DNA of 64,000 nt from Tritrichomonas musculus (GCA_039105265.1 JAPFFF010000004.1:3038001-3102000), one strand, 5' to 3'; shown: positions 1 to 11,450, counted from the first letter of the stretch. The notes: a model not told the origin generated them from the letters alone. Numbers and translations are program-made.

Positions 1-449
1 TTTTTTTCATTAGGATCGCTTTCTATTTTCATGAAAATTAATATAAAAATAATTTTCTTATTGTAAAAAAACAGTTGATACGTACTGCGCTCTGTCGTGC
101 TGTTCAATGAGATATGATCAAAAAATTAAAAGGGTAAAAAACCTTGCTTTGGCGCATAACTGATAATTTTTAATGACAGCTTCTTGTTGTTGAGTGTATT
201 ACGTGAAATTTTGCGTTTTTGATTGAAAATTGGTTAAAAATTTTATATCTGAATAGATCAAATAATATAACAAATTGTAATGTTTAAAGAGTAAAAAATT
301 ACTTTGATGCATATTTAGCGATTGCTTGAAGCTTTTGCTGAGATATTGATGAAATTCGTAAAAAAAAAAAAAAAAGATTGGTAAATAAGATTTTGAGATA
401 AAATTTTATAAAGTTTTAAAAATGAGAAGAAATATTTTATGTCATAATA
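1..449. other. AT-rich spacer, no gene seen
   Basis: Homopolymer-rich DNA without an open frame of coding character. No terminal repeats or RNA gene recognised. It ends at the ATAATA that flanks the foldback element. Confidence 0.6.
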
Positions 450-816
450 GGGGGACATCTTCACTTTTTCAACTTTTTTTTTTTAAAAAAAAAATCAATT
501 TTTTGAGAAAAAAATTTTTTTGATCATTTTTTTTAATAAAAAATTTTTTTGTATCATTTCCCCCACTTTTTTGAAAAACATATCAAAAAAATATGCTTGT
601 TTTTAGCAAAGGTATGCTGAAAAAATCTGAAAAAAATATATGATAATCAGTAATTGGTAGTGATAATAATTACATAAATTTCATGGGAAAATTCCTCATT
701 GTCAGACATATAAAATTTAATATTTACCGATATCATTAAAAAAAGCTTTTAATGAAGGAAAATTATAGATAATCGATTTTTACATAAATATTCTCATGTA
801 TGTATCAAAATTAATA

Positions 817-1407
817 AACTTAAAATCAAATGGCAGACGGTAGTTTTTTCTCTCAATTTTATATGACAAAAAAAATTTGTTTCAATTTATATTTGATTTT
901 AAATTTTCACACAAAAATTTATTCATCAATATATTTTGAATGATTAAAAATTTTATAGAAAAACATGATCCTAAACCTGGCATTACACTTTTTAGCCATG
1001 ATCAATTAAACAAAGTTCTACAAGCCAACACAAAAGATTGCCCGGTCGAGTTTTATGCAAAATGACGTATTATTATAGAAGAAGATATTATTAAATTTGG
1101 TCAACTAGATAAGAAACAAATAGGAAAAGATGTAATGACTTTTCGAACAAAGAACTGCAGTTTGTATTAGAAATAATGAAGCTTATCTGAGAAAAAAAAT
1201 AGATTTTTAATTTTTCGAAGATTTACAATTTTTAACTTTTTGAATAAAAATATTTTAGTTTTTACACTTTTTGAAGCAGATCAAAAATCGGACGATTTTT
1301 CAATGTTAAAGTGTGAATTTTGAATTATAATTTTTGTGTTTTTTCTTTTTTTTAAAATTTTATATTCAAGTTTATTCAATTCACCGTCCGACTTTTGACT
1401 TCCAGTT
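817..1407. mobile_element. TA-flanked 591-bp MITE inside the left foldback arm
   Basis: The ends AACT...AGTT, with imperfect ~25-bp inverted repeats (left ...GGCAGACGGTAG, right CACCGTCCGACTTTTGAC), are bounded by TA at 815-816 and 1408-1409. The opposite foldback arm lacks the insert and keeps a single TA at 4446-4447, so the empty site is visible in the same element. A TA duplication fits the Tc1/mariner superfamily. Internal sequence has slightly higher coding character but no long frame, so it is a non-autonomous copy. Confidence 0.85.
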
Positions 1408-2322
1408 TAGATTTATAAAATGATCACATATTATATAAAATCATATTACTGAGCATTCGCGTTAAAATAAAGAACTTTGCTGCCATAAACTTTATAGTAT
1501 ATCGTTTTTTACTTATATTTTTTATTATAAATGTTAAATAAAGTGCCTTAATAATTTTCGAATTTTCATTAATAATATAAAATTTCAAAGTAAAACTGAA
1601 ATAAAAACATAATGAATGCATATATTGTGCAACATATATATTGATTATATATAAATCATTTCATCAATTCCTTTTTTTCACCCAAAAAACTCGATTTTGT
1701 AAAAAAAAATTCAAAAATTTTAAACGTGCCAAAATTGTATTTCACTGTTTTTTCACTTTAATTATTAATTTTTAAGAAAAATATATTTATTAATATATAA
1801 AACATAAAGAGAACTCGATTAATAAATTAAAATTATCCTATTACGTGATGGCATTCATGCTCCTTGTTGTAAATTCATAAAATTTTATTTCTAAATTCAT
1901 TATTTTTTCATCTTGTCGTTGCATTAATTAATAATTGACAATATTAAATGATACAATATAATATATTATTACTTATTCTTATTCATTCATACTCCTTGTT
2001 ATGAGTTCATAGAAACTTATTTCTAAATTTAATATTATTTAACTATTTCATAAAAATATCTAGTATTATACAATATTTTGTGTTATTACAATGTTATAAA
2101 TCTTTTATTTATTTTCATATGAATCAAACAAAAGGTGTTTCTAAAACGACCGTTTATTTAAAAAAATTTATGTCAATGCTATTAAAACGACATGATCTTT
2201 GTCGATGCATCAAAGAAATATAATAATTATTAAATGACTACATCACAAATAATGTTAATACACAAAAATAAATATCATATTTTTTAAAAAAATCTAAAGA
2301 TTACATATGAATATCATATATA

Positions 2323-2794
2323 GGCTTGTTATTTTGAGAATCGAATTCAAAAACGTCACTTTTTACATCTGATACTCGATTATCAGTTTAAAAATCTGAT
2401 ATCGAGATTATTAAGATATCAGATATGAAATGTGATATAAAAATAATTGTAAACTTGATATCAATTACCGAGATCTCGAGATCTCAAACAGATTTATCTT
2501 CTTTAATAATTGGTATTTGTGATTTTCTAATTTATTTTTAAAAATAAATTATAGAATGTATTGATGTTTATATTAAGATTAAAATCAAAAAATACATTCT
2601 TTTTATGAAATATTTGAGATTCAATTACGATCATATATTTATCAAAAAATTAATTGAAAATTCTGATATCAAAAGCTGAGAAAGATGATTCTCGATCTCT
2701 GAAATCGATCCCGGGAATCTGTGCATATTCATGTATCGATATCAAAAAGTCAATCAATTATTGATCTAGAGAATCGGAGAATAACAAGCATATT
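2323..2794. mobile_element. ~475-bp MITE, copy 1
   Basis: It starts GGCTTGTTATTTTGAGAATC and ends with the inverted form GATTC-rich ...GAGAATAACAAGC. CATATATA flanks it at 2315-2322 and 2795-2802 (8-bp duplication). It is rich in GATATC/CGATCTCGAG-type palindromes. A second copy of the same family lies at 39,532-40,011 with only scattered differences. An 8-bp duplication suggests hAT or a relative, but the termini are not the usual CAG. Confidence 0.8.
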
Positions 2795-3031
2795 CATATA
2801 TAATATTTTTCAGGTGTTTATATATATACAAATTAATTTTATTTATTTAAGTATAATTTAATTGATATGATTTGATTATTCATAAACATTAAAAATCTCA
2901 AGTTGTTCTTACCTGAAATTTCAATATGTTATTACTTGGTTATCATCTATATCAAAAGTTTTACAGCAGCAACTATTTACAACATATATCTGGTATTTGC
3001 TCTTACTGTATGGCTTGAAATAAAGCCATAA

Positions 3032-3169
3032 TTGCTCTTAGGGTATGAGAATGTGTTGTGCTATTCTTCTGATTCTTTATCCTTTTGTATTATATATCCT
3101 TCTTCTTCCTTTTCACTTTGATCTATCATATCATTTGTTGAACACCAATCAAACTCGCAATGAATGTCA
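3032..3169 (-). pseudogene. Scrap of degraded coding sequence in the foldback loop
   Basis: On the minus strand a short open stretch (about 3065-3169) has acidic, lysine-rich coding character ending in ...KDKESEE and a stop, with a TAA shortly upstream in the same frame. It looks like the C-terminal end of a decayed gene. I do not recognise the protein. Confidence 0.25.
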
Positions 3170-4061
3170 TTAACTATTTATTCGTATTCTATTGCATTAG
3201 GTGTTTCTTCCAATTCTTGATGATTTGCAAACTTTTCATGTTAAAGTACAAGCTTGAACAACAAAAGCGATTTAAAAAGATTATCATGCTGTATTTTTTA
3301 TTGGTCAGTATTATTATTTTTTTGTACCATTCTGGAATAAGATTAAATGAATCTTCAATGATTAAATTATCATAATTCATTTTAAAATTTATATAGTTCC
3401 TTCTTTTAACCCACATTAGTTTTTGATATAAAGATAAAAAATATAAAAATAGAGAAAAAATTTTTATAAATGGCCTTGGCGATATAATAGGTACTGGCAG
3501 ACCTGGGTCAACGTTCAGGGCTCATAGTAAACCTGTATACTACTTTTTTTTACTTGAATAACATATTGATTTGTTAAATATGATATTTAGTGTATTGTCC
3601 ATAGCTACAATCAAATAAAACAAGCTTCCCAAATATTTTAAAAGAATTACATTATTATTAATTCCTTTTAAATCACCAAGGAAAAGAGATGCTCCGCGAA
3701 ATTTGTAAAATGAATTCTTGATTTGAAAGAAATCATTCATGATTAATTAATCTTTAAAGCAAACATCAATCACATAAAACATATATTAATTTCTGAAATG
3801 ATTCATTTAATCACTGAATATTCATCATTTACTAAAATATGGAGAGAATCATATTTATTCAAATAAACCAGTCCATAATAAATTCATATAAATGTATATA
3901 TTTTCATGTATCTAATTATCAAAGCTAAGAACAAAGTTTTTATATGTTTATTTATGGCAAACATAATATAATAGTAGTTAATCTAGGACAATCGTTTTTT
4001 CCTACACCACTTTTTGAATGGTTTTTCTATCCATGAGCAGCTACTCATGGGAAGTAAAAAA

Positions 4062-4119
4062 CCGCCATCTTAAGATTAAATTTGACTTACTCTGTTAAGA
4101 AAATTAACCAAAAAAATCG
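4062..4119. repeat. Partial relative of the palindromic MITE at the window's right end
   Basis: CCGCCATCTTAAG followed by TGTTAAGAAAATTAACCAA matches, with substitutions, the reverse complement of the palindromic element starting at 63,933. Only one end is recognisable here; the other end is diverged or absent. A small hairpin (CCATGAG...CTCATGG, 4031-4050) lies just upstream. Confidence 0.5.
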
Positions 4120-4195
4120 TAAATTTAAATTTTACCTTAAAATTATAACTATTTGCTTTTTTGATATAAATTTTTTTATTTTTACATAATTTTTC

Positions 4196-4321
4196 AGGGA
4201 TATACACACCAGTGATCACAACGAGGCTGCGCGAAGCCGGAATGGGTTTCTGGAATTGCTGGATGAATCGGGAAGCTATTTGAACTATATAATTATGGAT
4301 TATTTAGCGAAAATTGAATAA
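4196..4321 (+). pseudogene. Short GC-richer coding tail ending in a stop
   Basis: Inside the AT-rich foldback loop a ~125-bp patch is clearly richer in G and C. One frame reads as a plausible C-terminal tail (HTSDHNEAARSRNGFLELL, then LNYIIMDYLAKIE and a stop at 4319-4321). A second frame is also open for 28 codons, so the true frame is uncertain. It could be a captured host fragment or the last piece of the element's own gene. Not recognised. Confidence 0.3.
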
Positions 4322-4820
4322 AAAAAGTATTAAAAAATATAAGTAAAAAACGATATACTATAAAGTTTATGACAGCAAAGCTCTTTATTTTAACGCGAAT
4401 GCTCAGTAATATGATTTTATATAATATGTGATCATTTTATAAATCTATTAATTTTGATACATACATGAGAATATTTATGTAAAAATCGATTATCTATAAT
4501 TTTCCTTCATTAAAAGCTTTTTTTAATGATATCGGTAAATATTAAATTTTATATGTCTGACAATGAGGAATTTTCCCATGAAATTTATGTAATTATTATC
4601 ACTACCAATTACTGATTATCATATATTTTTTTCAGATTTTTTCAGCATACCTTTGCTAAAAACAAGCATATTTTTTTGATATATTTTTCAAAAAAGTGGG
4701 GGAAATGATACAAAAAAATTTTTTATTAAAAAAAATGATCAAAAAAATTTTTTTCTCAAAAAATTGATTTTTTTTTTAAAAAAAAAAAAAGTTGAAAAAG
4801 TGAAGATGTCCCCATAATAA

Positions 4821-5141
4821 GCTTGTTAAGAGTCCAGGACTTTTAGGACCTAACAAACTTTTTCAATTGTTAAATACATTTATTTTTTAAAATAATAAAT
4901 ATTTTTGGGATTCTTTTAAGGTTTAAAAACTATTAATAGTTTTATATTGCAAATTATTTATTAAAATTTTTTTAATTTGTTTTTTCTACTTGCAAAATTA
5001 TAACTTTTCAAAAAAATAGGTTCTAAAGTTTTTAATTCAAAAGATAAAGTTAAATTTCTGAAAATAGTGAAAAGCCAATATGCCAATAAAATTGAGAGAA
5101 AAGTGCAGGTCCTAAAGTCCTAGACTTTTAACAAACCTATG
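4821..5141. mobile_element. ~320-bp MITE with 9-bp target duplication
   Basis: The left end GCTTGTTAAGAGTCCAGGAC matches, inverted, the right end GTCCTAGACTTTTAACAAAC (TIR about 30 bp with a few mismatches). CCATAATAA occurs immediately outside both ends (4812-4820 and 5142-5150). The 9-bp duplication points to a Mutator-like family. It inserted exactly at the right edge of the foldback element, so it is younger than that element. Confidence 0.75.
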
Positions 5142-5150
5142 CCATAATAA

Positions 5151-7585
5151 TTGAGGGGAAAAATAGTGGTCTGCCTTTTTACTTTAAGTTTACAAATATA
5201 ATACGTTATTAATTTGACATGTCAACATTTATTTTTTGAGAAGATCGCCCTCACAGAAAAAGTTGATATTTGAGAGGTCTGTTTCTGACACTTATTTTAC
5301 AATTATATTCAATTTAAGTGATATGTAAAATGAATAGGATAATTAAAATATACAATTTTCTTGAAATTCAAAGATTAAAGATTTGATAATTTTCAATTTC
5401 AAGATATAATAAACTATTTTTTCTTTGTTTTCAACTTCTTTAGATGAAAGTGGTATTTATTTTAGATCAAAGAATTATTCTTATTTTAAAAACATATTAT
5501 TTATATCTATTAAATTCCATATATATTAATTGATATAACTATTATATATATTCAAAAATATTTTCGTCAAATATATCTTTTTTATCAATGTATTAATATA
5601 TTAATTGGAATAGATATATTTTCTCAATTTTCGAGTTTCAATAACATAAGCATTTATATCTCGTTTAAAATTCATTTAAACAGTAATTATTATATATATT
5701 GAATATATTCAAGTATCAATTATATAGTACAAATATTTATTTAGTCATTAAATATTTAATCTACGAAATATTTTAAAATTATTATTTTAAATTTTGAAAA
5801 CAAAATTTTAACTTTTGATAAAAAACTTTTTTATATAAATTTTGATTTTTATTTTTAACTATAAATAAAGAAGAAAATAATAATAAAATTCATGAAAAAA
5901 GAAAATGTAATTATTGAATGCTCTATTGAAATTAATAGAATTAAATTCAAATAAATTGAGAAATATTTAATAATAAAATTCTTTAAAAAAAATATAAAAA
6001 TCCTGGAGAAAAAAATTTTAAGGCCATCATTAAAAGGAAATTTACTTTTAGGAGCATTTAACAGAAAAAATAATTAAAAAAATAGTATTTGATGAAGATT
6101 TTTTAATCTATTATCATAAAGAATAGCATAAAGAAGTAAGAAAAAGGCAGGAAAATATTTGGTGGTTAATTTTATTATTAAATAAGAAGCGATTGGTAAT
6201 TAATTACTGAGAGATTGGTAATTTATTATAGTAAGATCAGCAAATAATCAGTAAATATCTGAAATTATTTTCTAAAACATTATTGATCAAACTGTATGGC
6301 TTTGAAGGTCGTTATATATAATATGAACAATTAAAACGAAAAGATCCGTAATAAAAGAGTAGAGGACCGAAAATTTATTACTTGATAATCAATAATATTT
6401 TTGGATATAACCTATAATTAATTGGTTGAATAGCTATATATAAAAATAGTAGAAGATCAGCAATAAATTGGTTGATGATGGATTTTTTTCAAAATTAGTG
6501 TCAAAAAAAATAGCGGTTATGTAACATACTACATTTGTACCTTAAACGGAACCTTTCAGAAAATATTCAACCCGAAGGGTAGAAAGAATTCCGTTTACTT
6601 TTGTAAAAAAGATGAGATGAAAAAATCCTTCAAAAAATACTTTTCGATTTATATTTTGTTATATTACTTGTCATTATAAGTGTTTTATATAATTATTTCT
6701 TTTATTTTGAATAATAATGATATATTATCAAGAAAATGATAGATTTAAATTTTAAAATTAAATACCCAATGCGTCAATGTCATAAGGGAGTTTCCCCGAT
6801 TGAATAATAAATCTCATCGTTCTTCACAATATTTCTATATGCAAAAATAGTAAATCCATTTAAATATTTCTGTTGAATTCAAATTTGAATAATTTTGAAT
6901 AACGATTAATTTTTCCCTCTCAATATTTTTGAAAGAAGTAGAAAAAATTTGTGAAATATGAAGAAAAATAGCTTTTTTTCCAATCATTTTGCAAAATGTC
7001 AAAAAGATTTTGGTGGATTTAGTATTTTCATGTTGAAACCAACTATTCTCACTGAAAACTTTTTTTTACTAAAAAACTTTTTTGATAAATGATCAAATAT
7101 CACTTAAGTCCTCTAAGAATAAAACTACACTTTGCTATTAAAAATTGTTTTTATAAGTGTATTGTATTATTATAAAGCATCAAATTTGTGATTTACTTTT
7201 TTATCTCATTGAAAATGCTAAATATTGGCCAACATTTCTCCATCATTTTGCACATTTGATAAATGCAAGTCATTAAATATTACTCAGCCTAAGATAACAA
7301 ATTGATATTGGAAGAAAACCAAAAATTCAATTTTTGTTTTGGTAAATCATTTCAAGTATTTCCTCAAAAATGGAATAATGTTAGATATAAATATGTAATG
7401 ATGTATCTACACAATATAAAAAATTATATTTTTGAATTATCTACTTAGGTTGGAGAAATCTCTTCAAATGATTCATCAAAAGATATAATCTTAAGTTTGC
7501 TATATAATAATAATAATGGAATTTTTAAATATAATTATGCTTAAATAAATATATTTTTTATACATATAACTTAAAAATATTTTAT
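5151..7585. other. AT-rich spacer
   Basis: No open frame of coding character over 2.4 kb. The only structure seen is a possible imperfect hairpin at about 6543-6597 (AAACGGAA... with ...TTCCGTTT), without further support. Confidence 0.6.
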
Positions 7586-7589
7586 TTAA

Positions 7590-8167
7590 GGGTGAGGGTC
7601 AAAAAAAAGCTTTCTGTAACATTAAACTTCACTGTATATAGATTCAAAATTATATAGGTTTTATATGTTAATTTTGCTTCTACACAGAGTTGTGCTTCAT
7701 TTAAAATCCACTTTTTCAATACTTTTTAAAACTTTTTCAATGTTTTTAAAAATGAAGTTAAGCTAGATCAATATAAGATATTTCGTTGTATTTTATGTAT
7801 AATTATTTTTGGAAGCAATTGAAAAAGATCATAACAGAAGCATTTTTTGAATTTTTTTCTTTGCAGCAAGTATCTTTTTTATATTTGAAGTATAATTATC
7901 ATAATTTTGTATTTAAGCATATGTATTGTTTTAATTATTTTAAATATTGTTATATTTTATAAAATAGATTCCAAAAAATTAAGTAGATATTGAAAAACAA
8001 ATTCTTTATTGTAAGCGGTTTTTTAAAATTGAGAGGAATTCCCATTGAATTTGTAAAATATTTTGATATATGCTTTTTTTATATATTTAGTCATAAAATA
8101 TAATATTTAATTATTTTTATTATTTTCAACTTATAAAAATTATTTTTTTCCAGTTTGACCCTCACCC
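7590..8167. mobile_element. TTAA-flanked 578-bp MITE (GGGTGAGGGTC ends)
   Basis: Perfect inverted ends GGGTGAGGGTCAAA and TTTGACCCTCACCC are bordered by TTAA at 7586-7589 and 8168-8171. TTAA would fit piggyBac-type insertion; because TTAA is palindromic, a TA-target Tc1/mariner element with ends AGGGTG... cannot be excluded. There is no coding frame. A second TTAA-bordered MITE with different ends lies at 48,637-48,985. Confidence 0.75.
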
Positions 8168-8265
8168 TTAATAAGATATTATTATTTTTCGAAATCATTT
8201 GTTATCCAACTTTTTGTGATAACTCATATAAATATTTGTAAATAAAAATCATTTAAAAAAATAGA

Positions 8266-8364
8266 ATGAATATTGATGATTTTGTTGAAAAAATGAAAAG
8301 AATTCAGCAAATTCTTATTGAATTTCTTGAATATGATGAATGGGAACCAGAAGAAAGTAAATAA
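8266..8364 (+). pseudogene. 5' remnant of a trichomonad ankyrin-repeat protein gene
   Basis: An ATG opens a 32-codon frame beginning MNIDDFVEKMKRIQQILIEF and closing soon after with TAA. From memory, this resembles the conserved N-terminus of the large trichomonad ankyrin-repeat family (M-x(4)-F-x(2)-KM-x-x-IQ-x-x-L-x-x-F), which normally continues for several hundred residues. Nothing downstream resembles ankyrin repeats, so this is a truncated relic. The assignment rests on a short motif. Confidence 0.45.
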
Positions 8365-8519
8365 AAAGTAAAAAATAAATTTGATTGAAAAAACATTTTT
8401 TTAATTTTTATAAAAAATATTTTTAATTTTGAAATTTTCATTTTTATTTAACTTAGATTGATGTGATTTATTTGTTGTTGAAGATCATGGATTTATGTTA
8501 ATCCTCATTTGTTTGTTTC

Positions 8520-8625
8520 TCAATAATCTTCGGCTGCTTTCTTTAATCGGTTGTCTTTGGATGTTTTCTTTTATCGGTGGTTTTCGTCTGCTTTCTTTTA
8601 TCAGTGATCTTCGGCTCCTTCTGAC
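8520..8625. repeat. Degenerate ~28-bp tandem repeat
   Basis: About three imperfect units of the type CGGCTGCTTTCTTTAATCGG / TGGATGTTTTCTTTTATCGG / CGTCTGCTTTCTTTTATCAG follow each other. On the minus strand the adjoining DNA (to about 8700) has some coding character (EAPVELEDTESTKELEESEW) but is broken. Probably a decayed low-complexity gene end. Confidence 0.4.
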
Positions 8626-9329
8626 CCATCGGTAATCTAAATCCATTCTGATTCTTCTAATTCTTTGGTTGATTCTGTATCTTCTAGCTCGACTGGTGCT
8701 TCATTGTTTTTTTACTTCTTTGGTTTATCTTAAATAAACGTTCTTCTATTGATAAATAATTCAATTAATTATCAAACACACAATTTTATCTCGAAATAAT
8801 AAATTTTAATTTACTTATATAAATCATAATTATAAATAATAATATATATATTAAAGTATATTTTTATTTATTTTAATAATCATTCAATATTCATCAAAAC
8901 AAAAAAACAATTGATTTTTATTCATATTAATATCAAAAGTACTATATACCGATAAAATTATAAAATTATTATTATATTTTGATAAAATTATAAATACATC
9001 TAAAAATATATTTAATTTTATATATATATTTATGTTTACTAGAATACAGGAATATATTTCTTTTATTTTGTATTAGATGAATACAAATTTTTTGAGAGAT
9101 AAAATCCATCGATTTAAATGGGTACACTCTCTTATGATGTTGACACATTGGGTACTTTCTCTCAAATTTATTTCTCAAAATTGTACTGTGATCATTTCCA
9201 TTTGCACGAATAAAATTAGTTTATATATGCACCTAAATTTATCCTAAATTTTTTATGAAGATTCTGGGGGTAGATTTTTCTAGATGATTATTATCTCGAT
9301 TATCTCAACTAAAAATACTAAACTGAGTC

Positions 9330-9423
9330 GTAAAAACAGGACCTATCAATTTTTTTGAGAGAGTTTCATAATATTATTTTTAATTTCATAAGTTTATTTT
9401 ATTTTGATAGGTCCAGTTTTTGC
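9330..9423. mobile_element. 94-bp palindromic MITE
   Basis: G(T/C)AAAAAC(A/T)GGACCTATCAA at 9330-9349 is repeated inverted at 9404-9423, 20 bp with two mismatches. No flanking duplication is obvious. Short palindromic elements like this are usually deletion derivatives of DNA transposons. Confidence 0.55.
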
Positions 9424-10009
9424 TGGATTCAATATTTGAATGAATTATAAAAATATAATAGAAAATATTGAATGCTTTATTTATAAATTTCAGAAACAAA
9501 AAATGAAAACGAATGCACTTTTTTTCTTTATAATTTGGTTAATTACCATTAAGCCTTTTCTTCTATCATGTTCGTCTAGATACTTTTTATTTTCTTTATC
9601 ATTATTTGATTTATCATTTAATGATCCTACTTCTTTTCCATTATGAAGGTGTGCTAGAAGGCTTTTATGAACTTTCAATTAATATTTTATTTTGATTTGC
9701 TTTTGTAATTGAGAGCTACTATCTCATAATTGATCATTTTTATAATAAAACATTGTTATTTGGCATTATTCATTTTTGAGGACGACTTTGTGAGGTATTA
9801 TCTTGTCACTGAGCATTGTTTGAAATTATGATTTGCAAGAGGGAGTTTTTGAGGTAATGTTTCGTGAACATAGTTTATTTGTTTAGTCATTTTGATTTGT
9901 CAGAGGTAGGTTGCAAGACATTATTCTGCTATATGACAATCTCAATTTACGAGAGCTGAGTCTTAAGGTGCCATTTTCTGAAAAATGGCTTAAAGATAAG
10001 TATCTCAAT
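9424..10009. other. Spacer left of the Polinton fossil
   Basis: No supported gene. The base composition becomes less AT-rich from about 9700, which may mark the true left limit of the Polinton, but I found no terminal repeat to fix the boundary. Confidence 0.4.
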
Positions 10010-10210
10010 TCATCGGTGAAATCTCATCAAAGATATGGAATCAATCCCTTAAATCTTTGATAAGTATCTCAAAAGCGGGTTGGAAGAGGTATTTCTTGAA
10101 GATTGTGTATGCCGATAAACTCTTAGGTATCGGACGTGCATTGACGGGTCCTGATAAGTTGAAATTCATCGGTAAAATCTCATCAAAGATATGGAATCAA
10201 TCACTTAAAT
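10010..10210. repeat. ~51-bp direct repeat at the left edge of the Polinton
   Basis: A stretch containing TCATCAAAGATATGGAATCA at about 10010-10060 recurs at about 10157-10210 with only a few changes, 147 bp apart. This is a local duplication covering the start of the first Polinton gene piece. Confidence 0.7.
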
Positions 10211-10611
10211 CAGCATTAGATCCACATAACACACTCACTAAGAAAGAATTCGATAAGCAGAAACGTAGTGAAAACGGTAAAGCATCTACTATGAATATGG
10301 TACGCTCAATGATATCAGCATTTAAAGATAACACGAATACTCATGCTTATGACGGAGTCGTTAATTTCATCGTTAGCGAAGTAAACACAGTAGTAGGTGG
10401 TGTAAGGGTTGTACCTAACGATGCTAGTATGCACCTCGAAGGTAATGCTTCGCCATCTCAATTCGGTGCTCGTCCTATTCCACCTCCATCAGATACATAT
10501 ATTGATGCTCGATTAGCTGCTGCCGCTGATGAAGATGCCCCAATAGATCCCGATACTCCAATGCCTGGATTTACTTATTCAACGTCTGGAATTACTTATC
10601 CTGAAGAGTAA
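10057..10611 (+). CDS. Polinton protein piece, unknown function
   Basis: An open frame of 184 codons without an ATG at its start, upstream of the ATPase on the same strand with a 50-bp gap. The first ~75 residues are basic (KRYFLKIVYADKLLGIGRAL); the C-terminal third is proline- and acid-rich (PPPSDTYIDARLAAAADEDA). No family recognised. Its place beside the ATPase would suit a virion or packaging protein, but that is only positional inference. Confidence 0.5.
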   Translation: MISISKAGWKRYFLKIVYADKLLGIGRALTGPDKLKFIGKISSKIWNQSLKSALDPHNTLTKKEFDKQKRSENGKASTMNMVRSMISAFKDNTNTHAYDGVVNFIVSEVNTVVGGVRVVPNDASMHLEGNASPSQFGARPIPPPSDTYIDARLAAAADEDAPIDPDTPMPGFTYSTSGITYPEE

Positions 10612-10661
10612 GTGGGATACGAATGATGCTGTTGTGATATATATTTTTACATCTCATAAAC

Positions 10662-11450
10662 ATGATACCTGAGAATATATCGTTAAACGATATCGTTAAA
10701 AATAAAGTGAATGAGGTATTAACGAGTAAGAAGAAAGATATGAGTGGAGCATTCATCGATAAGATACATCCTGAGATTAACGTGAGATATAATTCAGTTA
10801 ATGTAATCGTTGGTAAACAGGGGCAGGGGAAGACGGTGATAGCTCTGGAAGAGGTGATAAAAATATCGTTAATGAATACTCATCATCTACTCGTTTATGT
10901 TACTAAAGATGAGAATGAAAGTGATAGATCTTTCTTAGCGTTGAAATTTTTAATAGAATCTCGATTACCGATAATAACCGTGAGTGAATCTGATGCTGAG
11001 AAAACTATCGAGAAAATCATTAAATCGAAGAATGAGTATTACTCCATTAAGAATAATCATCTCGAAAGCATGCTCGACGACCCACAATTAAATATCACGA
11101 AGAGCGATATTGAGGGGTTATTCAATACATTACACATTGATGATTTCGATAAAAAATATCTTCATACACTTGTGTTGTTTGATGATATCAGTAACAGTAA
11201 ACTCTTCACGAATGAAACATCATATTTCTCGCAATTATTACGTCGTTGTCTACATACAAATATGACATTCTTTCTCTTGATTCAGGGATGGAAGGGACTC
11301 AAGCCTCATATCAAAAACGAAATCACTACGTTATTCATATTCCCATGCTTCAATAAACAACAATTGCGATATATCCATAGTCAATCAGCTTCTAAACTCT
11401 GTTTCGATGATATGATTTCTATGAAAAATATGAGAATATCATGTCGTTAA
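10662..11450 (+). CDS. Polinton packaging-type ATPase (FtsK/HerA-A32-like)
   Basis: A 262-residue P-loop ATPase. The Walker A motif is GKQGQGKT near residue 54, and the Walker B-like segment is LVLFDDISNS near residue 172, where a hydrophobic strand ends in paired aspartates. Genome-packaging ATPases of this type occur in Polintons, virophages and adenovirus-like elements and drive DNA into capsids. The ATG at 10662 is preceded by an AT-rich leader. It lies between the unknown upstream piece and the divergent small gene, on the same strand as the integrase. Family assignment is from motifs and context only. Confidence 0.75.
   Translation: MIPENISLNDIVKNKVNEVLTSKKKDMSGAFIDKIHPEINVRYNSVNVIVGKQGQGKTVIALEEVIKISLMNTHHLLVYVTKDENESDRSFLALKFLIESRLPIITVSESDAEKTIEKIIKSKNEYYSIKNNHLESMLDDPQLNITKSDIEGLFNTLHIDDFDKKYLHTLVLFDDISNSKLFTNETSYFSQLLRRCLHTNMTFFLLIQGWKGLKPHIKNEITTLFIFPCFNKQQLRYIHSQSASKLCFDDMISMKNMRISCR

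Larger units (their letters stand above)
450..4813. mobile_element. Foldback-type element with ~485-bp inverted arms
   Basis: The segment beginning GGGGACATCTTCAC (from 450/451) returns as reverse complement ending at 4813. The arms are about 450-816 plus 1408-1526 on the left and about 4334-4813 on the right, nearly identical over roughly 485 bp once a MITE in the left arm is discounted. ATAATA stands outside each end (444-449 and 4814-4819), consistent with a 6-bp target duplication. The loop (about 1530-4330) has no intact gene; it holds another MITE and short degraded coding scraps. Long arms without a transposase indicate a non-autonomous foldback or a deletion derivative of a long-TIR element. 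The family is not identified. A 6-bp duplication with long TIRs is also seen in Polintons, but no Polinton gene is present here. Confidence 0.8.

Noticed and set aside
450-4813. Degenerate Polinton
   Set aside because: Long arms and a 6-bp duplication would fit, but no Polinton gene or distinctive terminus is present.
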